Notes: generated from the sequence alone by a model not told the origin. Positions 22,787 through 31,553 are shown, counted from the first letter of the stretch. The stretch: 64,000 bases of DNA from Xenorhabdus stockiae (GCF_002632825.1 NZ_NJAJ01000010.1:1-64000); one strand, 5' to 3'. Numbers and translations: made by a program.

Positions 22787-23773
22787 TTAAACTGCAAACC
22801 GGAAAGTCTGCGTCAGCAATGGCAGGATATCTGCTTTTCTGGGTAATGCGTTTTCAATAGGACCCCATTTATATTCAATCGTTACAAATCCCCAAAACTG
22901 CAAAAAACGCGCGATAAAGCGAGATTCAATCACCATTTTGAGTGACTCTGTTGGTGAAAAGTACTCATCCGGTATGAACTGATGAAGTAAAGCAGGGAAT
23001 GCAGTAGTGACTTCTTCACTTAATTGATCAACAGAACCATGGCATTGTAGACGCCAAACCATAAACAGCCAGAAAGTGCGTATATCAATGTCTTCCCAAT
23101 TGTCCAAGTAGCCCCAATTATACTGTGTGGTTGCGGCTTCTAGCATAGGTAAGAAAAAGGCATTAATGCCATGGGTTTGATATTGCTTCTGCACATCTTT
23201 TTTCACATAGTAGCGACCACTTCTACGGTAAATAATGCCAGCAATTTCTGCCAATATCCGAGTGTAATGCAGTGCATTAAATTTATCTTCATTACTACCA
23301 GAAAATTCATTGATCCTAATAAACTTAGCCACTGGAAATTCAGGCAACAAATCACAGGCTTGTTTTACCAGTTTTGTGGGTAAGTTACCTTTGGTGGTCG
23401 CTTTAAATGAGCCTTCATTCTGCATCGCTTCATCTAAGATTAACCCTAAATAGCGCATCACTGGGCTACTTGATAAATCATCCGGCGTGTTGATGGTGAC
23501 ACAAGACAATTGATCGAATGGCGCATACATCCAATTGTTCATTTGGGTTGGTGATAGGCCACAAAACTCAGTATTAGGCCGATTATTATGCTCATTTACT
23601 CTATGTTGAGTAACCGCATTTAGCTCATCTAGCGTCAGATTTGGGTTCATAGCAGCGAATTGCGAAATATCATCTAACAATTTCGCCTGTTGCTTTGAAA
23701 CGCTATCCATACAACAACGTTTGTATTTTTTCCCGCTGCCACAGGGACAAGGATCATTTCTGCCAAATTTCAT
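22787..23773 (-). CDS. SEC-C motif protein, unknown function
   Basis: A 328-residue protein that opens with a complete SEC-C zinc-binding motif: Cys9, Cys11, Cys20 and Cys21 in DPCPCGSGKKYKRCC. That motif is known from the SecA C-terminus and from many small accessory proteins, where it binds zinc. The remaining 300 residues have no motif I recognise; they are mixed helical with several Trp and aromatic clusters. It reads toward glmS and probably pairs with nothing obvious. A SecA-related role should not be assumed from the motif alone. Confidence 0.8.
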   Translation of the reverse strand: MKFGRNDPCPCGSGKKYKRCCMDSVSKQQAKLLDDISQFAAMNPNLTLDELNAVTQHRVNEHNNRPNTEFCGLSPTQMNNWMYAPFDQLSCVTINTPDDLSSSPVMRYLGLILDEAMQNEGSFKATTKGNLPTKLVKQACDLLPEFPVAKFIRINEFSGSNEDKFNALHYTRILAEIAGIIYRRSGRYYVKKDVQKQYQTHGINAFFLPMLEAATTQYNWGYLDNWEDIDIRTFWLFMVWRLQCHGSVDQLSEEVTTAFPALLHQFIPDEYFSPTESLKMVIESRFIARFLQFWGFVTIEYKWGPIENALPRKADILPLLTQTFRFAV

Positions 23774-23852
23774 TTAAAATTGCTCTATTTTATTTTTGCT
23801 GATGTACGATTTCGGTACTGCTTACCCCATTTTAATTAAACTTATTAGAGGG

Positions 23853-24149
23853 TTAACCATACTTACGGGCAAACTCTTCATCGGAATTGCACAAGTAAAT
23901 AATGAATTCAATGAAAGAAATGATGTAAGGGATGAACGTCCAACAGAAAATCAGATATAAAAAGCCTTGCACGATTTTACCCAGATAAAACTTATGAACG
24001 CCAATACCCCCTAGAAAAAATGCTAAGAGCGCAGCAGCGATACGGTTTTTAGTTCCTACAGTGCCTTGTATTGCACCACAGTTTGGACACGCCTTAGCTG
24101 TTTCGTGAATTTTATTACCGCACCCGCGGCAAAACACCATACTCGACAT
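23853..24149 (-). CDS. Zinc-ribbon TM2-domain membrane protein
   Basis: A 98-residue protein. The N-terminal zinc ribbon has Cys7, Cys10, Cys21 and Cys24 (CRGCG and CPNCG). It is followed by a TM2 domain of two membrane helices, about 36-52 and 58-82, with the typical GGIGVHKFYLGK turn between them. TM2 proteins are widespread and mostly of unknown function. It lies 79 bp upstream of the SEC-C gene on the same strand, so the two may be transcribed together. Confidence 0.85.
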   Translation of the reverse strand: MSSMVFCRGCGNKIHETAKACPNCGAIQGTVGTKNRIAAALLAFFLGGIGVHKFYLGKIVQGFLYLIFCWTFIPYIISFIEFIIYLCNSDEEFARKYG

Positions 24150-24260
24150 TGAGCTTAATCCTTTTAATTAACCTGAGTTTTGGATAAAAATCGACTAACT
24201 GCCTGTTTCAGAAGAAAGTTTTGGTAAATGTTGAAAAACTGCTCTGAGGGAGAACAAGCT

Positions 24261-24365
24261 ATGGTTAAGCTAGTAGAAATTTTTTATCGTGTCGACGATT
24301 TTTGTCATTTATTCATTCTTCCGGCTGGAGTCAATTACCCTAACCTAATAGATATCCTATCTTAA
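24261..24365 (+). pseudogene. Probable IS982-type transposase N-terminal fragment
   Basis: A 34-codon frame begins MVKLVEIFYRVDDFCHLF after AGGGAG. The pattern LVEIFxxVDDFC is what I recall for the start of IS982-family transposases. After about residue 18 the reading leaves that pattern and stops at 24363. Only the 5' end of such a gene would therefore remain. No terminal inverted repeats or catalytic DDE residues are visible. Confidence 0.45.
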
Positions 24366-24535
24366 ATAGTAGTTACAAATTTATTCTAAATATAGATAAA
24401 AAAGTAAAATGAGGCTTCCATAAGACACCCACCTCAGCCTCACTTATACTCACTGCTTCCGAACTGTAGTGGCACACGGAATTTGATTGTCTGAATAGAT
24501 ATGATATGCATTACTATGCAGAGGACCACTTCTAG

Positions 24536-24751
24536 GTAACGTATTCTCTGCTTGAGGTACATAGGCTGCTTTATTTTATGCAAGAGGCTGGGGAGCCACT
24601 GTACTGGCTGATTAAGTATGAGCACACAAAAAGCGCAGAGGAAATAACTCGGGCTGTACACAGTTGGAACCAGCACAAGCAGCAATTTACTCTAAGGCAA
24701 ATTGAAGTTGCCGTTAAAACCCTCAATAAAAATCATTGGTTAGCATTTTAA
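24536..24751 (+). pseudogene. Decayed darG antitoxin (C-terminal remnant)
   Basis: From 24536 the plus strand reads VTYSLLEVHRLLYFMQEAGEP and then, without a break in frame, LYWLIKYEHTKSAEEI, AVHSWNQHKQQFTLRQI and the stop at 24749-24751. The first part matches the region after the macrodomain of DarG (in M. tuberculosis Rv0060: HLEIQKLMYFANEADPD). The second matches the extreme C-terminus of DarG (THWVA, then AVRKWTKRKGRIYSDDRI). About 100 residues between them are missing, and a TAG stop lies just upstream at 24533. This is an internally deleted, truncated copy of the DNA ADP-ribosyl-glycohydrolase antitoxin of the DarTG system. No darT is present. Alignment is from memory. Confidence 0.65.
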
Positions 24752-24798
24752 CTTAAGGTGGAACTAATTGTGGCTATTAAAACGAGAGGAAATTTATT

Positions 24799-25095
24799 AT
24801 GAAACTAAAAAAACTTAAGAAAGAGCTCGATGCGTTAAAGTTAATGGAAAAAGATCCTGATGTGGTTGGTTATGTACTGTTTAACACGCGTAATCGTCGA
24901 TTTGTGACGCTGGATGAAAATGAGTTTGGTATGGTGATGTACGCGGATGATATCGAAGAAGCCTACTTGGCACCGTCACGGTTTGCCGCATTAAGGGATA
25001 TTGATTTTTTGCCGGAGCCAGACAAATTTGATACCGCGGCTGTCCCGGTTGTTGATAATCCTTTATTTGGTTTAATGCTTAAAGATCCTATTTGA
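24799..25095 (+). CDS. Small acidic protein of unknown function
   Basis: A 98-residue protein with a good ribosome site (GAGAGGAAAT) and a Lys-rich start MKLKKLKKELDALK. The remainder is acidic (DENEFGMVMYADDIEEAYLAP) and ends in a Pro-rich segment. No known motif, signal peptide or membrane helix. It is 32 bp upstream of the exonuclease gene on the same strand, so the two probably form an operon. Function unknown. Confidence 0.65.
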   Translation: MKLKKLKKELDALKLMEKDPDVVGYVLFNTRNRRFVTLDENEFGMVMYADDIEEAYLAPSRFAALRDIDFLPEPDKFDTAAVPVVDNPLFGLMLKDPI

Positions 25096-25127
25096 ATTAA
25101 TACGATAAATAAGAAAGGATAATAATA

Positions 25128-25757
25128 GTGTTTGATCCAGAAAAGTATCCCGATAAAGCAACTATCCTTAAAATTATTAAGGAAAAAAAGATGTTCCGAG
25201 AAAGAATTATTACACAGGCCCATCAATGGATCACGGAACGTGCCTATATTCTGGATACTGAAACCACAGGTTTAGATAAACAGGCACAGGTCGTTGAGAT
25301 AGCTGTTACAGATATCGATGGGAAGGAGATTTTTCAGCGCTATCTCCGCCCTTCTGTACTGATTGATCCTGAAGCCCAAGCTGTCCACGGTATAACCCTG
25401 AGTGCTTTGAGTAATGAACCTCAATGGCCGCAGATTGCTGATGAACTTATCCCGCTTTTGGCCAGCCGTCCTTTGATTATTTTTAATGAAAAGTTTGATC
25501 TCAGGCTTATAGCCCAGACTGCGAAGGCATTTGCGATGTATACACGTTGGATAAAGCAGTTGCAGTCTCAGTGTGCAATGGAATTAGCTGCTCAGTTTTA
25601 TGGCGCAACAAACCGATATGGCACTATTTCACTGGCCAATGCAGCACGGGCTGCGGGAGTGTCAGTAAAGGGAAAAGCGCATACGGCAGTAGTGGATTGC
25701 CAGACGACTGCCGCAGTGGTTCGTTCCATTGCGGATTTATACTCTCAGCTAAAGTAG
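25128..25757 (+). CDS. DnaQ-like DEDDh 3'-5' exonuclease
   Basis: A 209-residue single-domain exonuclease. Exo I ILDTETTG holds Asp43 and Glu45, Exo II NEKFDLRL holds Asp124, and Exo III HTAVVDC holds His185 and Asp190, so all catalytic residues are present. The domain is preceded by about 38 residues of helical leader. It resembles stand-alone DnaQ-type proteins rather than the polymerase III epsilon subunit, as it has no C-terminal clamp-binding or alpha-binding tail. Starts at GTG (25128). It follows the 98-residue orphan, which suggests a joint function. Substrate unknown. Confidence 0.85.
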   Translation: MFDPEKYPDKATILKIIKEKKMFRERIITQAHQWITERAYILDTETTGLDKQAQVVEIAVTDIDGKEIFQRYLRPSVLIDPEAQAVHGITLSALSNEPQWPQIADELIPLLASRPLIIFNEKFDLRLIAQTAKAFAMYTRWIKQLQSQCAMELAAQFYGATNRYGTISLANAARAAGVSVKGKAHTAVVDCQTTAAVVRSIADLYSQLK

Positions 25758-25818
25758 GAAGTTATCCTGCTCACTGTATTCCCCGCCCAAAACAGCCACA
25801 AAAGGACGGGGAATTAAA

Positions 25819-26967
25819 TTACATACTACCCTGATACTTATTAATTTCCTGATTGAGTAATTCCAATCGTTGAACTAATGTTCTTCTTCTCTCTATACCC
25901 TTGGCAAATAACTGATAAATAGTCACAAATTCGGCTAATGAATTATTAATCTGATAAGCCGCGTACAGATCTTTTATTTCTCTGACCGCTTTATCGTAAG
26001 CGCTGGCATGGCCTTGTTCACTGTATGTCTTCGCATTTTTCCAGTGAATTTCTTTTGCGGCAAAGACCGCATTGAGCCGTTTTAATGTTGCAAGCCGCTC
26101 TTGTTCGCGCTCCCTTTCTTCAGCCAGCAAGCGTTCCCGTTCCATTTCCTCATTCGCAGCCTGCCAATAAGTATGAAGTGAGGAAGGATTCAGCCAATAT
26201 TGATAATCATCGCTGGTTGATGGTTTGCAAACCAATGCCCGCGCTTGATGTACAGTCAGTTGTCCTTTATCAAATAAGGATTTCAATAACAAATCTTTAT
26301 CTGCATCAGATAGCTGATTAATTTGCTCTTCTGTGGTCAACTGCTTAACCTCAGCGGGATGTGCTGATGATGATTTAAGCAGCATACCCAAAGCCTTGTA
26401 TGCTGCTGGAGGAATACCGAATAATTCTGCAAATGCCAATTGTGCTTCAGATAATTGATTAAAATCGAAATTAATCAAAGGGAGTTCGGACAGCGTCTCA
26501 TCGTTATCAAATGCGAGTTTCAGCCAGGGGAGATATAGCAGACGGTAATCTCCTCTCAGCAACTCTGAACGTAACTCAACCAAATGATTCAGATAATCAC
26601 TTGCATCAGCATCGTCCATATAATAATCATTTTCATCCACAGAAAATGTGAATAGTACGTACCCATTCACATTCTCACAGGTTACAGAATCACCATCATC
26701 AATGCGCATAAATACCGGCGGGATCGTATCTAACGGTACTTTTAGGTAGAAAATAATCTGGCCCCAATTCGCATAGTAAAGCCCGATATCAAAATACTGA
26801 ACCATTAGTTTATCTGGATCAGCTTTTAAATCACTGTAATTATAATGAACAGTAAAATGACTCGAACTGATTTCAGCACGGCTGGAGATCATTCTCAGAC
26901 TGGCTTTTTGCTGTGCGGACAGCACGCCATCCAGCCGTTCAAAATGGTAATATTGGTATTCACTCAT
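25819..26967 (-). CDS. Orphan protein with C-terminal coiled coil
   Basis: A 382-residue soluble protein without a recognised domain. Residues 1-150 are rich in aromatic and acidic residues and look beta-rich. The middle is helical. About 270-300 is a charged coiled coil (EEMERERLLAEEREREQERL), followed by further helices. No signal peptide. It converges with the exonuclease gene and diverges from the fic gene. Function unknown. Confidence 0.65.
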   Translation of the reverse strand: MSEYQYYHFERLDGVLSAQQKASLRMISSRAEISSSHFTVHYNYSDLKADPDKLMVQYFDIGLYYANWGQIIFYLKVPLDTIPPVFMRIDDGDSVTCENVNGYVLFTFSVDENDYYMDDADASDYLNHLVELRSELLRGDYRLLYLPWLKLAFDNDETLSELPLINFDFNQLSEAQLAFAELFGIPPAAYKALGMLLKSSSAHPAEVKQLTTEEQINQLSDADKDLLLKSLFDKGQLTVHQARALVCKPSTSDDYQYWLNPSSLHTYWQAANEEMERERLLAEEREREQERLATLKRLNAVFAAKEIHWKNAKTYSEQGHASAYDKAVREIKDLYAAYQINNSLAEFVTIYQLFAKGIERRRTLVQRLELLNQEINKYQGSM

Positions 26968-27049
26968 AGGCAGAATTCTATAAATTCAGGTTAATATGAT
27001 GTTGTGATAACCTCACTTTAACACTTGGTCAATTCAAGAGGAAATTAAT

Positions 27050-28075
27050 GTGGCGGCCTACCAACCTCCTTACCGTATCACTCCATCTATACTTAATCGT
27101 GTTATAGAAATAGGTGAATTATTGGGGCGCTGGTCAGTACAAAGTGAGATGAATTCTCCTTTGTTACGTAAAGAAAACCGGATTCGCACAATACAAGCAT
27201 CATTGGCTATTGAGCATAATAGTTTATCGATCGAGCAAGTCACAGCAATTATGAATGGTAAACGTGTATTGGCTCCTGCAAAGGATATTCAGGAAGTACA
27301 CAATGCCATATTAGCTTATGAGAAATTACCGGATTGGCGTAGTCACCAATTATCTGATTTATTAGCCGCACACCGATTATTGATGATGGGATTAATTGAT
27401 TTTCCGGGGCAATTACGTGGCAATGATGTTGGTATTTATCGTGAAAATAAACTTATCCATATGGCACCTCCTGCCAGCCAAATATCCCGTTTGATTAACG
27501 AATTACTTACATGGTTAAAGCAAACTGATATCCATCCGTTAATTGCCAGTTCTATTTTTCATTATGAGTTTGAATTTATTCATCCATTTGCTGATGGTAA
27601 TGGCCGCATGGGCCGTTTATGGCAAACGTTGATTTTGAGTGAATGGCGCTCGGAGTTGGCATGGTTGCCGGTTGAAACCATTATTCATTATCAGCAGCAG
27701 GCATATTATCAGGTGCTTAGAGAATGTGATAAGACCAGTGATTGCACGGTATTTATTGATTTTATACTGGAAAAATTAGCTGAAGCACTTAAGGAAAGTA
27801 TTGATACAGAACAGCAGGATACTATCTTAGAGTCGGAAGAAATGTCGGTACAAATGTCGGTACAAATGTCGGAAGAAAATACACAACAACTGAACGCGAC
27901 TGCGAAAAAAATCCTGTCTATTATTGTCAATCATCCAGCTATAACAATATCTCAACTAGCTGGTGATTTAGGCGTTACTCCTAGAACAATAGAACGAAAT
28001 ATTAAAGTATTGCAGGAATGTGGGTATTTAATTCGGGTTGGTGCGAAAAAAGGGGGATATTGGCGGGTTAGATAA
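27050..28075 (+). CDS. Fic-family adenylyltransferase with winged-helix tail
   Basis: A 341-residue protein. An N-terminal helical cap with SLAIEHN at 51-57 fits the self-inhibitory helix of class II Fic proteins (Ser51, Glu55). The Fic core carries an intact active-site loop HPFADGNGRMGR at 178-189 (His178). A linker contains tandem MSVQ repeats at 265-276. The C-terminal winged helix is TISQLAGDLGVTPRTIERNIKVLQ. Fic enzymes transfer AMP or related groups to protein hydroxyls. The DNA-binding tail suggests auto-regulation. Starts at GTG (27050) after AGAGGAAAT. Confidence 0.88.
   Translation: MAAYQPPYRITPSILNRVIEIGELLGRWSVQSEMNSPLLRKENRIRTIQASLAIEHNSLSIEQVTAIMNGKRVLAPAKDIQEVHNAILAYEKLPDWRSHQLSDLLAAHRLLMMGLIDFPGQLRGNDVGIYRENKLIHMAPPASQISRLINELLTWLKQTDIHPLIASSIFHYEFEFIHPFADGNGRMGRLWQTLILSEWRSELAWLPVETIIHYQQQAYYQVLRECDKTSDCTVFIDFILEKLAEALKESIDTEQQDTILESEEMSVQMSVQMSEENTQQLNATAKKILSIIVNHPAITISQLAGDLGVTPRTIERNIKVLQECGYLIRVGAKKGGYWRVR
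27842..27877 (+). repeat. 12-bp tandem repeat in fic linker
   Basis: ATGTCGGTACAA occurs twice in exact tandem (27842-27853, 27854-27865), followed by ATGTCGGAAGAA (27866-27877) and preceded by a weaker copy GAGTCGGAAGAA. The unit is a multiple of three, so copy-number changes would lengthen or shorten the linker without shifting the frame. Confidence 0.9.
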
Positions 28076-28221
28076 AATTGGTTGATTTTAATTTTAGTTA
28101 GATCATTTTTAGATCCCTGTGAATTCGAACAATTAGCCCCAATCCTAATAGGATTTTACGACTATAATTTAGCGAATTTCATGGTATAACATCATCATTT
28201 AAACGGAAGTTACCCTAAAGC

Positions 28222-28869
28222 ATGATGCAATACACAGATAGAGTTACCCATTCATTAATTTGCATAGCAGTTTATATCGGCTGGTTTGCCTTGTCTTTCC
28301 TGTTGATTTTCTTTCCTAATGCGGTAGAGCTATATCGTGCTAACTTAGCTCTGCCTGTATTATTTATTCTTATCTGGTTACCTTATTCACTCCTTTGCTG
28401 GAGTAGTTATCAGAAAAAATTTAACTTAATGCCTCTTGGGAAATTACGATTGGTAGATCTCGTATTACCAGCTTTAGCTGTATTTACATTGATGTGTATA
28501 CATGGAGTTCTTGGCAGAGAAGAATCTTGGATTTCAAATCTTGCTGATTTATCTGGTATTACTCTTTTTTTATATATAATTTCTATGTGTATAGCAGCAC
28601 CCATTATCGAAGAGATTGTTTTTCGTGGTTTTTTATTGAATGCAGGAATAGGTTATGGAAAAATAGGAAAAAATATAGCCATTATAATAGCATCATTGCT
28701 ATTTTCTGCCGCGCATATGCAATATTCATCACCAACTACTTTTATTATGTTATTTGTGTTTTCCGTTATCCTTTGCCATGTAAGGATATATACTCGCTCT
28801 CTGATTACACCGATAGTACTACACGCTCTCTACAATACTTTTATCTCTGTTATTTTATTCTATTATTAA
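28222..28869 (+). CDS. CPBP-family intramembrane metalloprotease
   Basis: A 215-residue integral membrane protein with about six hydrophobic segments. All CPBP (CAAX protease and bacteriocin-processing, formerly Abi) motifs are present: EEIVFRG with Glu130, Glu131 and Arg135; the His of FSAAH (165); and HALYN with His201 and Asn205. These residues form the zinc site in the family. Bacterial members process or give immunity to peptides, but most are uncharacterised. Lies 146 bp after fic on the same strand. Confidence 0.85.
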   Translation: MMQYTDRVTHSLICIAVYIGWFALSFLLIFFPNAVELYRANLALPVLFILIWLPYSLLCWSSYQKKFNLMPLGKLRLVDLVLPALAVFTLMCIHGVLGREESWISNLADLSGITLFLYIISMCIAAPIIEEIVFRGFLLNAGIGYGKIGKNIAIIIASLLFSAAHMQYSSPTTFIMLFVFSVILCHVRIYTRSLITPIVLHALYNTFISVILFYY

Positions 28870-28873
28870 CTCA

Positions 28874-28912
28874 CCAAAGGGTATGGGGATTACCATACCT
28901 TTGTTTTTTTTT
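28874..28912 (+). terminator. Rho-independent terminator after CPBP gene
   Basis: CCAAAGGGTATGG pairs with CCATACCTTTG (one bulged G) around a short GGATTA loop, followed by nine T. It separates the plus-strand CPBP gene from the convergent lysE-type gene. Confidence 0.85.
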
Positions 28913-28938
28913 ACTTTCAACGAATAAATTTGTTAACC

Positions 28939-29571
28939 TTAAATCTGACTCATTAATAAGTTAATTGCTAAACCAATAAAAATAAGACTTGTTACTTTAT
29001 TTAAAATAGTTTGTACTGATGAATCATTCTCGATAAATTCATGTAAAAAACCAGACAAGTAAGATATCATCGTAAATGAAATAAAAGCTACGCCGACAAA
29101 TATCAATCCCAAGTATAATAATTGTAGTGAAACAGGCATTGCTTCTTCATGGTTACTGATAAACTGTGGCAAGAAAGCCAAAAAGAAAATAATTACTTTG
29201 GGGTTTGATAAATTCATTATCATCCCTTTTTTAATAAGTTTTCTGCTTTTACTGAAAAATTTAGAATTATCCTTGAGGCAAATAGGATTGGCATTGAAAG
29301 CTCCCCATGCCAGATAGGTTAAATAAAGTACTCCGAGCCCTCTAATAATCTCAAAAGCGATAGTATTTTCCCGTATTATTGCAGCAATACCTAATGAAAC
29401 TAAAGATGTATGTATTATTAACCCGAGACACAATCCAATGGTAATGGATATACCTGTTTTCCGTCCGTTCAGGGCTGATTGGCTTAAGACTAAAATATTA
29501 TCTGGCCCCGGTAAGAAGCATAAAAATGTTGATATTCCAATAAATGGAATGAGTGTTTCTATTGATGGCAT
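28939..29571 (-). CDS. LysE/RhtB-family amino-acid exporter
   Basis: A 210-residue inner-membrane protein with the family hallmark GPDNILVLSQSALNGRKTGISITIG near residues 22-46 and about six hydrophobic helices. Members export amino acids such as homoserine, threonine, leucine or lysine; the substrate cannot be told here. It lies 66 bp downstream of a LysR-type regulator gene on the same strand, which may control it. Confidence 0.88.
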   Translation of the reverse strand: MPSIETLIPFIGISTFLCFLPGPDNILVLSQSALNGRKTGISITIGLCLGLIIHTSLVSLGIAAIIRENTIAFEIIRGLGVLYLTYLAWGAFNANPICLKDNSKFFSKSRKLIKKGMIMNLSNPKVIIFFLAFLPQFISNHEEAMPVSLQLLYLGLIFVGVAFISFTMISYLSGFLHEFIENDSSVQTILNKVTSLIFIGLAINLLMSQI

Positions 29572-29637
29572 TATATTTTTCCTGGGTTGGCTGGATAGTA
29601 TATTAATGCCATTAATCTTCTTGTAAATATGATAAAT

Positions 29638-30573
29638 CTACTTGTGGGTATGAATTAATTTCATACCGTATTTTATCGTCCTTTCAAGGTGATTTTTGAT
29701 TAAAGGTAAGCAAAGTTCTCTGAACCATTTATGTTCCGGGTCTTCATGGTGTTTAGCATGCCAGAGTAAGTAGTATTGTTGTGGCTTGATATCAATAGGT
29801 AAGGTTTTTATTTTTAAATCATATCGCTGAGAAAAATCAGCTGCGATATGCAGTGGCATGGTCAGCATTGTGTCCGTTTTTAATACCAACTCAATGGCTG
29901 ATTGGAAAAAAGGAACTGTTGCGAAAATATGTCGTTTCCGGTTCATTATCGCTAATTGTTGATCAATCGGGCTGTTTTTATCTCCACCGCCACTGATGAG
30001 AATATGTCGGCCATTAATATAGTTGCTGATCGTCATATTGTTATTATAATGAGGATGGTCGTTCCTGAATACCACTACAAGCGGGTCTTCCGCCATTAAA
30101 TTCCCGTATAAATTATCGGGTACTGAATCAGCAATTGTTGCTACTAAATCCACATCCTGCTCAGCTAAGTTATACAGGTTATCCTTATGCCATTGTTTAT
30201 ATTCAATACTGATATTAGGTGCTTCTTTTTCAATATGGCTCAATATAGAAGGTAAAATAGCCTGAGCAACATAATCGCTGGAAGCTAAAGTAAACTTTCT
30301 GTTGCAAAGACTTGGTTCCATTAATTCGGGTGAATAAAGATTATTTAACTGTTGAAGTAAGGCCGGAAGTTGTGCTTTCAGTTTTTCTCCTTTTTTCGTC
30401 AGGATGAACTGATTGGCTTCCCGCACAATAATTCTGTCATGAAAATCTTCACGTAGCTGATTTAATGTTTTACTCATTGCAGACTGGGTAACATTTAACT
30501 GTTTTGCAGACTCGGTCAGGTTAAGTGTTTTCAGTATTGATACCAGCGCAGGGAGCAATTTATAATTATTCAA
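29638..30573 (-). CDS. LysR-family transcriptional regulator
   Basis: A 311-residue regulator. The N-terminal winged helix-turn-helix NLTESAKQLNVTQSAMSKTLNQLRE is at about residues 18-42, and a periplasmic-binding-like effector domain runs from about 90. The ligand is not predictable. It is followed by the LysE-type exporter and preceded by dmlR, all on the minus strand. Exporter control is the simplest guess. Confidence 0.85.
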   Translation of the reverse strand: MNNYKLLPALVSILKTLNLTESAKQLNVTQSAMSKTLNQLREDFHDRIIVREANQFILTKKGEKLKAQLPALLQQLNNLYSPELMEPSLCNRKFTLASSDYVAQAILPSILSHIEKEAPNISIEYKQWHKDNLYNLAEQDVDLVATIADSVPDNLYGNLMAEDPLVVVFRNDHPHYNNNMTISNYINGRHILISGGGDKNSPIDQQLAIMNRKRHIFATVPFFQSAIELVLKTDTMLTMPLHIAADFSQRYDLKIKTLPIDIKPQQYYLLWHAKHHEDPEHKWFRELCLPLIKNHLERTIKYGMKLIHTHK

Positions 30574-30647
30574 GGTGTGATTTCCATATATTAAATGGAC
30601 AATGATTTTATGTAATAAGAGTGTGCTTATCTATGAGAAGTATCACT

Positions 30648-31553
30648 CTATTCCAAATAATGCTCCTTAAAATAACGCTCTAAAAACTCAACTGTTACTC
30701 TGATACGGGCGGACATAGCCAAGCGTGTAACGTAAACCGCCCAGATATTCGCTGATTGGTAATATTCCGGCAGGATATGTACTAACGCCCCTGATTTAAT
30801 ACTTTCTCTAACATCCCAATATGATCGCAGGATAATACCGTGTCCATCCAGACACCATTGGTGAATGATCTCACCGTGATTGGATGACATTGGTCCAGTG
30901 ACTTTTATTGATTGAACTCCTGTGCTGTTTTGTAGTTTCCAGATCCCGAACGGATGATCCCGCTCTTTGATCACCAGACAGGCATGAGAAGGGAGTTCAT
31001 TAATTGATTTTGGCACTGAATGACGGGCAAGATAATCCGGTGATGCACAGAGGATCCGGCGGTTAGATGCCAGTTTGCGGGCAATAAGATTGTCATCAAT
31101 CTCATCACCAATACGAATATCGAGATCAATCCCTTCGGTCGCCAGATCAACAAGACGATCTTCCACATCAAAACGAAGATCGAGCTGTGGATAAGTCTGG
31201 ATCAATGCTGATAATGCCGGAGCAACGAACTTCCGGCCAAAGCCAAAACTACTGGTAATTCTGATCTTTCCCTGCGGTTCTTGCCGAAGTTCACAGAGCT
31301 CATCCATCATCTGGTTAACATCGTTCAGAATATGCTGCGCCCATTCATAAATCCGCTCACCATCTTCTGTGATGGATACCCGACGTGTGGTTCGGTGTAA
31401 CAGACTGACATTCAATACATTCTCTAATATCGCAATGCGCTTACTGATAAAAGCGGGAGAGGCACCGATCTCTTCCGCAGCGGCGGCAAAACTGGCTCTT
31501 TTCGCCACTAAAAGAAAAACGCGTAGATCCTGTAAAAAGGGAAGATTATTCAT
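30648..31553 (-). CDS. dmlR: DmlR-like LysR regulator of D-malate use
   Basis: A 301-residue LysR-family protein. The helix-turn-helix is SFAAAAEEIGASPAFISKRIAILE near residues 21-44, with the effector domain following. It is assigned as DmlR (YeaT) because it diverges from dmlA with a 104-bp shared gap, as in E. coli, where DmlR activates dmlA in response to D-malate. Sequence resemblance to remembered DmlR is good in the N-terminal half. Confidence 0.8.
   Translation of the reverse strand: MNNLPFLQDLRVFLLVAKRASFAAAAEEIGASPAFISKRIAILENVLNVSLLHRTTRRVSITEDGERIYEWAQHILNDVNQMMDELCELRQEPQGKIRITSSFGFGRKFVAPALSALIQTYPQLDLRFDVEDRLVDLATEGIDLDIRIGDEIDDNLIARKLASNRRILCASPDYLARHSVPKSINELPSHACLVIKERDHPFGIWKLQNSTGVQSIKVTGPMSSNHGEIIHQWCLDGHGIILRSYWDVRESIKSGALVHILPEYYQSANIWAVYVTRLAMSARIRVTVEFLERYFKEHYLE

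Noticed and set aside
24440-24685. 81-codon minus-strand frame opposite the darG remnant
   Set aside because: The plus strand gives recognisable DarG-like sequence, while the minus-strand peptide has no ribosome site or resemblance to known proteins.
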